A stretch of 64,000 nt of DNA from the NCBI GenBank assembly GCA_030549495.1, contig JAUIRK010000938.1, forward strand, positions 255,001 to 319,000. The letters are read 5' to 3'. Position 1 is the first letter of the stretch, and the number at the start of each line of letters is the position of its first letter. The position numbers and the translations under genes are program-made. The stretch is from Nectonema munidae. Its lineage: Eukaryota; Nematomorpha; Nectonematoida; Nectonematidae. The notes beneath the pieces were generated by a model. The model worked only from the letters and a program-made list of their open reading frames with translations. It had not been told where the DNA came from and did no database searches. Shown in pieces: positions 13,901-25,900 of this stretch.

Positions 13901-16900
13901 TTTAACACGCTCTCGTTTGTTTATTTTCATTTTATCCTTCACATCGTATTGGTAACATTTCTATCATGGAAATAATTTTTTATAAAAAAACTATTTTCAT
14001 TTAACTTACATAAAAAAGAATAAACTGTTCCGACATTTTTAAAGTTAAAGCCATTGAAAAAATTCCCTCCCCCTCCCCCGTAAAAATTTTAACCCTGAAA
14101 ATACATTAATGTATATTATACTCGTTAAAGACCAGAATGATAAACCGATGGTATCTCATGTAAAGCAGAAGTTTTGTATTAAAAAGCATTAATAAACGTA
14201 GACAATTGTATTTTTGAAAAGTCACCATATGTTGACTGCGGTCGATAACTGCTTAAGCATGAAAATCATCTTGTTTTTTTAGTAAAAAAAATTTTATTGA
14301 ATTCATATAGATTTTTTTTTAATTAATATATACTTTTTTTTCTAAATGGATAAACTGTGTGAGTAAGAAATTTTGGCGAAAAATTTTAATTCGCTAAAAC
14401 AAAAATTTCACAAACAATTCTAATTTTGAGTTTTTTTTATGAAATTTTTTTATAACATTTAAAATTTTTCATATATAAAATTAAAAATAAGTTCAATTTC
14501 GATATTAAGTGCTAAACACGTTAAAAAAAAGTTAAATTTTAGACTAAATAAAATAGTGAATGATTAATCTTAATTCGCGAAATTACAATACTTCATTTTT
14601 GTTTAAAGGTTTTCTTTGCATTAATATACTTCCTCAAATTCGTACGATTATATTATTATTAAGGTCTTTATCATAACAATAATATTTCATCCTTGAAGTC
14701 TAAACAATAAATAATCTTCTCGGAAATTTTTGACAGTCAAAATCAAAAACATTAGCACTGCCTTCCAAAACTATCAATCTTATTCAACTTATTCAACAAA
14801 TGGACATTTTCCTTTTTTATATTAGAAAATTGTTACGGCAGAAGCATTAAGCCTATAAAATTTCAAAGAGTTCCGCTTCAAATAAAAAAAGATCTTATTG
14901 CGCGCAAAGAATTACCTATGTTCCAAGAGGAGAGACAGAGTATCCCTCCGCCATCATCAACAACCTTTCCGATGAAATCGCTTACAAATCCTCTATTCAA
15001 TTCTTCGTCCTCTTCGCCCTCATCCGAGCAAAGGATTCCGCCAACTCATATGAAGAATTCCACTTCGATCAAACCTTCAAATCGGAAGAAGGAAAATATC
15101 CTAAAGTTTTTAGATGTTCCTTGCAGCTCAGACAGCACATGTCAAAATGGCGGAAAATGTTATATTAAGGCCAATGTGAAGCATTGCTTGTAAGTAATCT
15201 CTTCTTTCTTCTGCTGTATTTAGTACTTTTTAATTTTCTTGCGTTGATTCTTATTTCTTTGTGAATAAGCACATGTGGCATTATCTATAGTGGTAATTCG
15301 GTGTTGAACCACTGTCTCCAATTTTGTTCGGATATTGTTAATAATTATGATATTTTAAGCCTAGAGGCTCCGAAGAGAAGAATGGCTGATAAAAAAAAAG
15401 CAATTATAGTTAATTTTATCTTATGATATTTTCCAAATCTTATTTTTACTTTATTTGTAACACCTAATTTTTCGAAAATTTCGGCGTATCTATTCAAAGT
15501 TTCCTTTTGGTTAATTCCTTTGTGGTTTATGAATTTTATCATGATAAATTATTTTGCTTTTCTTTTTTTTAAAAAAAAACTTTAAATTTAGGATTTTTTT
15601 AATCTAATCCACTTAAATTAAATCCTTGTAAATATGATTGAGTACTTTAAAATTTACATGCAAACTGATACTAATTATCCGTTTATGTAAAATAATATTT
15701 TGTTAAACATGCTTTCAGTGAAAAAGACTATTTAATTAATTAATTAGATTCAATTAATAATATTAATAAAATCAAGCCTTTCGAGAAATCATCATTAAAA
15801 TCAAGAAATCAAATGAACTCAACTCAACAAAGTTGGAAAACATTCTTGTTTTTCCTGAGTTTTATTTAATAAAAAAAGACATTATAAAATTCCTTTCCAT
15901 ATCATTTATTTCCTCAATTTTGAATGCAAAGCTAGTGCTTCTAGCTAATCAATAATACTCGTATAGGAAAGATAGTTATAATTAGCAACAATCTTTCTCT
16001 TTGGTTGACATGAATTACCCGCCAAATAGTAATCGATTTTTACATCGTTAAAGTTTTACTCTTTTTTTCGGTTGTCCAAAAATTTTGATATATTTGGATG
16101 GTGTCTAGCTACCTGAGTTTCAAATGCTCAAAACCTTTTTATATACATTCCACATTATGAGTTCTTATCTTGGCGCTCTGTAGCGATTTCTTCCATCAGA
16201 GCGGCCTATTCATGTATCTTCGATTCTAATTTAATTCTAAATTTTGCTTCGGTGAAATGTGCATTCGATAAATTTTGTGTGTGTCGTCGGTAAATCGTTC
16301 TCGGTGTATTCGTCTATATTCGTAATCGATATCGGAATCTGTCTGCATCAAAAGAAAATTGAAAAAGCATAAACCCTCGTCATCAAATATTTCTAATTTT
16401 GCAAGTTTCATAACAGGACACGCCAGAAATAACCTCAGCTACCACAAACACACAATGAACAAACACACATCACCGTAACCTTTCTTTGTTCTAGGTTGTT
16501 CACTTGATAAATCACACCATTCCACACACACACACACAAACACTTCCACAAAGGAAGATTTTCATTCGATCCTAAGAATGAGATCCTTGCTCAATGATAA
16601 CGATGCTTACACGTGATAACATAATATACTACGCGGTTGTGTGGCATCTCTCTTTTTCTGTTCTTTTGAAAAATTACGGCATTGTATTGACAAACGACTC
16701 CAGCTCTCACCTACCACGCCATCATTTGTCTTGTGGCACTTGACATCGTTATTATCACTTCGGCGTGTGCGTCTCTATCTCTGTGTCTGTGTGAAAATTG
16801 TGAAAATGATATAAATAATTCTCATTTCAAAATGACGGTGTCAAGTGTATAATCGTAGCGTTGTGGTTTGTATCAAGAGTGCACCTTCTTCGCACATACT

Positions 16901-19900
16901 ACTGGGGTTGACATTAGGGGATGACGCTATTTATCCTTAAATCTTTATTCCTGGGCGAATTCCATGCCAAGCAAAAGCATGATATATGAGTGTTAGCTAC
17001 ACTTTTCTTTAATATAAGCAACTCCATTTTCTGGCTCAGGTTGCTAAGGGTGGGGGGAGGGCATTTTCATGTCTCAAATTGCTTAGGTTAGCATTATTAT
17101 TTTATTACTTAAATGATTTTTAATTATATTAACTAAGAAAAAGGTAGAAAAGAAGTCCATGTTTACAATTCGAAAAATTTAGCAAGAGATACATATGATA
17201 TGAGGCCTGAGGATTGCAAAGCAAGTTTCGTGCGTAATTTTTGATCTGATTTGAGGCTTGAATCCTTAAACAACTCTGTTGCTTATAGAGAAAAATGGCG
17301 TAGAAGAAGAAGAATGTAATTTTAGTGCAATATTCATAGAAAACTTTAATAAAAGTCAATGCAGAAAGATGATGATCTCACATGAGAAACAAACAACCTT
17401 TATCATATCAAGAAAGTTCTCCGCCATTTTGTTGCTATGAAGAAAGCTCACCCCTAAAAAAATAATTATAGATTATTTTTAAGTTCAAGTGTTTTATAAG
17501 CAATTTCCATTAAAATTAGTTTATTCGCTTGATTGGTTGATATCAAAGCACTTTCAGCCATAAGGCTATATGCTCGCATTATGCTTGAGATGGTTAATCA
17601 CAGTTTTGTGATTTTGTTTCCAAGAGTCGGAAGTCTTGGGGATTGAACCCCTGCTCTTCAACTGTTAAGCTGGGAGGTACACTCACTAGCAACCACTGAG
17701 AATCAATACAGTTTATTTAAAGAGTAAAAAACTTGACATTTATTCAAAAAACGGAAATAACAAAGTATAGCAAATAAAAAAAAAAATTTTTAAATCTAAA
17801 AAAAGTTTGAAAAATAATATTTATCCTTTTTATATCAATTCTTTAAATTTTTTTCAGGTGTCGCCCAAATTTTTATGGAAGGCATTGTCATTTCAATAAA
17901 GGTAATATCTCTTCTTGATTAAAATTAAGATTGTTTCACACGTTATACGATTTTTAATAAAAATTTCTCTCACTACTCAATTTATCACATGACTCTTTTA
18001 TGTGTTCATTTATTTTGTGTGAAATGTAAACTTCTTGATTTCTAGATTAATTGATTTGGAAATAGGATCTAATTTTCTTTTTGTTTCAAATCAAGACTTC
18101 TAAATTTGTCTTGTAAATGAAACTTTGATGATTGATTTTTTGTTGAAATTATTCCGTGCTTTTTAAACGGCTATCTTTTAGGTTCGCCGTGAATAACAGC
18201 GATGTGAATCCTAAGATTCCATATAGATCCGCGATTCTTAACATATGGTGCGAGACAACATAACAGGGGGTTCGAGAAACGACCAAATAATGGAAAACAT
18301 ATGTAGTGTGTATTTCTTTATATTTTTTATGCCCGATTTTTTGAAATCAATCTCAATGGTGCGCCCCAAAGTTTCAGTTATTTCATAGGTGCGTCTTAGA
18401 GTAAAAAGTTTGAGAACTGAAATTTTTGGTGACACTTCAGCCAAAAAGTTGATTTCCACAATAGCTATATTAACTTACAAGTTAGTAATATTTACTAACT
18501 AAAAAAAACTAATCACAAAAATAATTTTTCAATTTATACTAAAAATGAATTATTCATAAAATGTTCAATTTAAAGAAATAATTTTTTATAAATATCATTT
18601 TTATTAAAATAAATTAAAAAAATGAAAAAATTGAATAAATATATAATTTATTACAAAATAACTAAGTTGAAATTGTAAAATAAATTTTAATGAACAAATG
18701 TCCTATTTTTTAGTTGTCGATAATATCGCATCCAAGCGAAGAACATTCTTCTATAACGTGGATAGATGACAGGGATTTTAAGATCAGGAATCCAACGCCG
18801 GATGCCTGTATCAAGATTCTATGCTTCAACCACTAAGCCATTAGCTTTTCAGCAATTTGCTTGCTTTCAAGATTATTTTACCCATTGTGCTGAATAATTT
18901 TCTATATTGCGTAATGACATTTCTAGTCAAAATATTATCCTTAGAAAAACTTATAAATAATTAAGCTCACAATTTTAATGAAACAAAAGCAACATTCATC
19001 CCACCTTTCTTCATTCTGTCACCATTTTTAGTAATCTTGAAGAGTTAAAAAGTAAAAATGAAATAAGACTACTTTTTTTACGAATAAACTTTAATAAATA
19101 AGAAAAATCGCTTAAATTTTATCAACACCCACTTTTGGTTACCAAAAATTTTGCACCCCTCAGATTTCGCACTGATTTACTCCACTGCCGGCCATTTCGT
19201 CCTTTAAAATTAAATTTTGGAATATAAACTATCTATTAAAAATAATAAATGCATTCTTATATGCATTTTTTTATATTTTTTTTGATAAAAAAAATTATTT
19301 TAGTTAATTAGCTACTTCGTTTTACCTAGTTAGTAAAGAGTAATAAATAATCGAAAATTTGTTTCAAACTACAAAGTCTCACCAAACAAATGGATTTATC
19401 TTTCAGGATATTAGGGTCTTAAATCAATTTAAATTTGACACCCTCTGTCTACTATACTCTTATTGCTTATTTCCAAACTTTTGATTTTTGGAAAAATAAA
19501 TCAATATTGCAGAAATGTAGAAACAAATATTGCAAAGTGTAGAATGTTTATCAATCAATACAATCAATTCTTAGTAATCTGAAAACAAGTATAATTTTTT
19601 TTATCAAAATTCTTAGGATAGTGAAAAAATTAGGATTTAAAAATTTGGCTTAAAATAATCTATTGATAATAATAATATTTATCATTAAAAATAATAATTG
19701 TCTTGGTAAAATACAATAAAAAAGATAGTATCGTATATAATTCCTATTTTTCCATATTTAATAAATAAAAGATGAAGTTTTAGAAAAGAAAAATAATTTT
19801 TACAATAAAATTATATTTTGAAAAATTATTGGAATTTTGAGAGTTAAAACTTTTTGGATTTGGGATTATGAAGGACAAGATGTTTAATTAGTTTATGCTT

Positions 19901-22900
19901 ACTAGTTTTTTTTGAAAAAATTAGATAACTCTGTAACTTATATAAGAATATTTTATTTTTTTATAAAAAGTAAATTCAGAAGTAAAATGTCGATTCAAAA
20001 AAAATTTTCATAAGTAAAATTAACGCCATCTAATTTTTAAATCAATTTTGCACTTTTTGTTTAGTTCAATTTTCAACTGCAAATTATATTATTTTAAACA
20101 CATAATTTAATACAAAAAGTTTTCATGTAAATTTAATTCATATTCTATACTTTATGTTTACATTGATTTATGGAAAAAACATTATATTTTTTCACATAAA
20201 AAGTGCCTCCGAAAATGAATAATTCACAAGAAAAAGTATTAACAAATGCTAAAAATTCTAAAATAATCTTAAAAAAAAACAAAAATTCATGAAACAAACC
20301 ATTTTAGAAAAAAAAATTATTTTTAAATTTCAAATATTTCTTATAGATTTTCTTCTTCACTTGTATAATTTTTGCTAGAAGAACTAATGTACCAATATGT
20401 TTTTTATCCTGGTTTTCTTCCTCTGAAGAATTCAAAGGTTTTTACAGCGACTCGATTTTAACTTTGTTAGTAATCAAGCTATCACTAGACATTAAGATTG
20501 TTTCACACTTTTAGGGCGTTCGCGTTAGGATTGTATCGTTCCCTCAGCTGTATTTATATATTTGAAACATACATTATTGTAAAATTATATATACCCAGCG
20601 TCAACGTCACAAACAATACTTAACTTAATGTACCAATATCTTTTAATACATAAACAGGTAGTTGATAAGTAGAGCAAGAGTTATCCAAAACTTTATAGGC
20701 CAAATTTTATTGTTAAAATTGAATTCAAAAGTTTGTAGACTTATTGCGTTTCTCTTTTTAGGTTATACCAGCCCACCTTTCAATATTTGAATGTCGTGAT
20801 ATTAAAACTGATATAGCAGAGTTATAAAGTCCATAAAAAGTGTTAGAGAACCCAAAGGGTCTTTGTATTGCCCTATTTCTTTCCAAGACATTTCTGTGTT
20901 TATTTGTTCTTGCAATCAATAAGTGTAATTTTGTTCAGCTGGCATTCAATTTTAGGAATTTCATGCTGATTCATACCTTTAAATTCTATTAAGCTGTAAA
21001 TAAATGAAATATCTTATACAGGTTGAAGCCTGTAATTCAAAGAAAAGCATGAGGTATTTTTCAACACAATAATATTTTCTGGGAGCATTTGTTTTGAATG
21101 AAGCAGTAGTTTAAAACAAAAAATGACGACATCATGTTATTATCTGCTTTTCTTGAGTAGTATTAAGTAAGTTTTTTGAATTTCATTTCAATATCCATAA
21201 AATGTCTTTCAGTCTTTGAAAAAAATCTGTAATCTAAAACTCTTTTTTTAATCTAAATTTAGATTTAAATCATCCAAATTGGCAGGTGTAGTATAATCTA
21301 AATTTTTGAATTATTTTTTTGAAAAATTCAAACTTTTGTGTATTGATTTATCATAAAAGACATCTTGAAACTGACGATTCTAGTGAACCCGGTCATACTG
21401 TCAACAATACTTTTGAACAAGACAGTCCTTAGTTTATTTTTTTCAACACTATAATTATCACCATAGCTGATTAATTATGAAAAATTACCCTTTCTCCAAA
21501 GTGGTACCTAGAAAAAAAGCAAAACCTTAATTTCTTAGAAATTTATTGAGAACCATTTTTGAGCATGATCAACGTGGGCATATTATTTTTGAAAGGATTG
21601 TACATATGTATATTTTTTACAAAAATCACATCTTGATCCACGACTTCTTTTGCCATGATCAGTGAGATAACAAAATCCTTTCGAAGTGGAAGCTTGTTCA
21701 ATAGAAGTTGATGTTTCATATCCATAGGATGCTAGAAGAGTCCGAATGGCTGTTGGCATAGATGAACTGCATGGATCTTTCAGATAATGAAAGGGCCAAA
21801 CATTTCAAAAAAACTTCTAACAGATGGATAAGAATGAGGAGCATTATGTTTCGAAATCACCCAGCTATTGTGTGTAGCAATATCGAGATAATTGCAAAAG
21901 GCAATCAGAGTCCATCTTCTTGAAAACTTATAGGAAGTATATTCTCGACGCATTCGGCTACAAACGTCTACAGCACCCTTGTATTTGTTGTATTCAACTA
22001 GCGTCTCAGGTTTGTTCTTACTCCCAAATATGCTTATTTCTTTCAAATGTTGTGAAGAAAGAATGTAGACTACCTTGACATTTTTCTTTGCATGCCTCTT
22101 TGGTATATAAGAAGTGAGAGAAGCATGTTCCGAGTAGAGATATTTGCTTTCGCATTCTGCCAGATGCAAATTTTTCAGGTGTTCAGGGCGTATATGAGGT
22201 ATACATCTTCTGTTTGATCTGCAAGTTCCATAAATTGTCATATTGTGATCTATAGAAAAGTAGTGGAATCGACAAAGATTCCACTACTTTTTAGGAACTT
22301 TGGAGTCTGTAATAAGCCTTTTGACAATAGAGTTTCCAGAAAAATACTGTCGATTTGGAAGACCAGAAACATAAATTTCAGACTTCAGAACAAAATAACT
22401 TTTCGCATCACAAAGATGGTAAACTTTCAAGCCTTAACGACCAGGTTTGGAAGGATCTTTTATTTTTACAGGACAAGTGCCTCTAAATTTGACCAAATGT
22501 TCGGTGCCTAGTATTTATTAAAGTTTTGATAAACATAATCATGAAACACTCTAATAGGAGATACCTTGGCATCGATAATACGATGTTTTTTATCATCAAA
22601 AAGTATGAACTCATGAATCAGTAAGAACATGCCATGACTCCGAGATGCGCGTAAAAAGGATTTCCGTACTTTTCTGAAAAAAATCTTTTGCATCAAATTT
22701 TTGATCTTTAGTCTGTCTGTCCAGTGCGTACCAAACATGCTAAATAGGTGTGCAGATGTTCAAACAAAACTTTTCATAACAATACTTTAAATTTGTCCAA
22801 GTAGGATGATCAGAATATCTAGAATGGTAAAATATTTATATTATGAATAATCTGAAGTGTTTGTTATTCAAGCATATTCTCAAAGATGAACGATTGATTT

Positions 22901-25900
22901 TTGACAATCATATTTGAACGTATCATAAAAACAGAAATCAAAGTACTGAATTAGAGAATTTAGTAAATTTATCTCATTTTGAAGAAACATACACCGTCAA
23001 ACTTTGTACTGACGACATTCAGCGCTACTCAACTGAAAATACAGGAGACCTCAATATATAACAATACTTTTTTTTCAGCCAAACTTAATTATAGTTACTC
23101 TATAACTCGCTATGTCATGTAGCTCTTTTATAATATTTTTACTCAGGTAGAAAGCTTCTTAAACAAAATAGTAGGTATACGCATAAAAACAAAAAGGCTA
23201 TAAATAAGGGCTGCATTGAACAGGTCGTAGGTGACATTCCTTTTCGTTGGGTAGAGATTTTAGATGTATCATCCCCTTTTACCCTAATATATATGATATA
23301 TTGTATATTAAAAATGGAAACCTTTATATCTTACTATGCATTTTTGTAGGTTGTAGAAATAAATATAAAAAAAACTTACAAATATTTGACATCCTAAGTT
23401 TAGTCATATCATATATGTATTTTAAAATCACTTGCTTAAAAAGTTCGAAAATTTTAGTCAAATCTTTGAGACTAATTGCTTTGTAATTGATATATTCCTC
23501 AAATTTAAAGAAACCGGTCTTTCTAAATTTGATAAATTGGATCCCATTTATAAATTGTCGCATCAGAAGCAGACAGGGGATCATTTTCTAAATCTTCCAT
23601 AGACGAAGAATCATCAGCTCCATTATTAGTGTGATCATTCAAAGGATATATATATATATATCCGAGGTATCGTCTGAACTATCTCAAACAGTAGATGAAT
23701 AAAAGAATGAAGAACAAGACATTTTCAAAAATAAAACATTTTTGCAAAATTCTCTTATTTTTTTTGACTTTAACAAAATAATGAGAAATTGGAAACGTGG
23801 AATTATCTATAAAGAAATTATCTTTATAGTCCTGAGATATAAATGCAGACAACAATGACAACCAATGATGTGCCTCAGACTGGACTCTATTTTTAATGAT
23901 GTATCTGAGATAGCTATGCCAATTTCATGGACTTTGTATAAGAGTCTTTCCATCCGAATCGTTTTTCAAACCTTAACCAAAAATCGTTTTGTGATTGAAA
24001 TTGTAATTTTATGGTAAATTCTGGATTTGAAGCTAATCTCTTCACTTGAAAGAACAGCTTAAAGATTTGATACTGCGCCATCTGAAAACGCCCAACATCT
24101 TTTTATGAATCTTTTGTCTGGAAAGAAAATGGGAGTGAAGAATGAGCCTAACTTTTGAATCAATTAAACTTTACGCTTTACATTTTTCATTGAAATAGTT
24201 TTATGACTATAACAAGTTTCGACGCCAACCTAAAATGATAGTTGTGTGATTCAGGGTTGAAAGGTATGCTGAAAATTCTTTGAAAAATAATTTAGATAAA
24301 GATACGAAGAAGATAGAAATAATATATTATTTGAATTTTCAATAAAATTAATTTATAATGATTGGCATATTTCTAATGAATTTTTCTTTTTGAGTTGAAA
24401 AAACTCGCTTTTATAGTTACAAGAAGTCAAATAAATTCATAAGTTCAAATAATAATTTTGAAAGAATGCAAAAACTCGCAGTCAGTAGGATTCGAACCTA
24501 CGCGGGAAAATCCCAACTGATTTCTAGTCAGTCGCCTTAACCACTCGGCCATGACTGCCTATGATTATCTGAATTTATGTTCTCATATTAATAAAATTCA
24601 TTTTAGTGTCACAAACAAAGATTGCAAGTGTTACTGGAGGTGCTTTGATTGCTTTCTTACTTCTTTCCATTATAGCTTTATTCCTCCTCTTTCATTCCAG
24701 GTTTTTTTAATTAGTAACTTTAGAGTATAAAACTAGAACTGACTGACTCTCACTAAAATTTTTGCAACTCATTTAATGCCCCCAAGTAACTTTTGTAAAA
24801 CTTTATGAAAATTAAATCATTTTAGAGAGTGTGAGTGAGTGAGGGAAATTTCTAAGCACTTTCCAGCGTTGGCTGATATGCTTGCTGTATTGCTATGATT
24901 TGGATGGCTTTGATTGGTTGTTTCTATGTGACGGAAAAATCGAATTAGTTATGTTCTAAAGGAGCAACTAAAAATGAAAAGAAACGTAGAAGTGTTGTAT
25001 TAAAGGGGTGATATGTGGAATTAGGAGTTGGGTGATGGAGAGATAAGATTTTGGTGTGCTTTAAGAATTGGTTCTATTGTGTTTATCAGGATTGAGAGTT
25101 CTTGGAGAATTGAAGGGTGATATAGAAAGTCATATATGGAGTTGGGGATACCATTGAAATATAAGTGGCAGAATTTGAGTAGTTTAGTTTGTATGTTTTG
25201 AAAGATGGGGCATAGAAGAATGATGTGTATTGGTGTTTCTATTTCGGTGCAACCAAAACGGCAAAGTGGGTTGTTGTGTAGTTTGAATTTGTAAAAATAA
25301 GCATAAGTTGGGCAGTGAAAAGAGCGCCATCTAATTGTGTTGCGTGCGAGAAAAATGTTTTTATTATTAATCGCAAAAATCATTTTAGAGAGAAAAACAT
25401 TTTTTTAGTTGAAAAAAAAATTATAAAAAGGAATAGAATAAATTTTAATAATTTTTCAAATGAAATGATTAAATTTTGATTTAATTATATAAAAAAGTTT
25501 ACTTGGGGGGGGGGGGCAAAAATTCTATTAGGTAGAGTCAGTTAGTAGGAGTTTTTGTTACAATAAGATAATTGGTCAGTCTACAGTTATTCTAATCCAG
25601 GGGTTTTCAACCTTTTTTCCGTTAAGTACTCCCTGAGTTATAAGACCATCTTTCCGAACCTACAATAAACTGACAATGAAAAAAACGATAATAATTTATT
25701 GTCTAACTCTATAGGGTACATTGTACAAATTGAAGGAACAGACACTGCTAGCACTAAATCTCATATTCCGCAATTACTTCTTTTGTCGGCCATCTAAGTA
25801 CCCCTAGAAATCTTGTTGTCAACTCGTGGGGGTTCGCGAACCCCAGGTTAAGAATCCTTGTTCTACTAAAGACTCCACGATTCATTAAACCGGAGAAATG

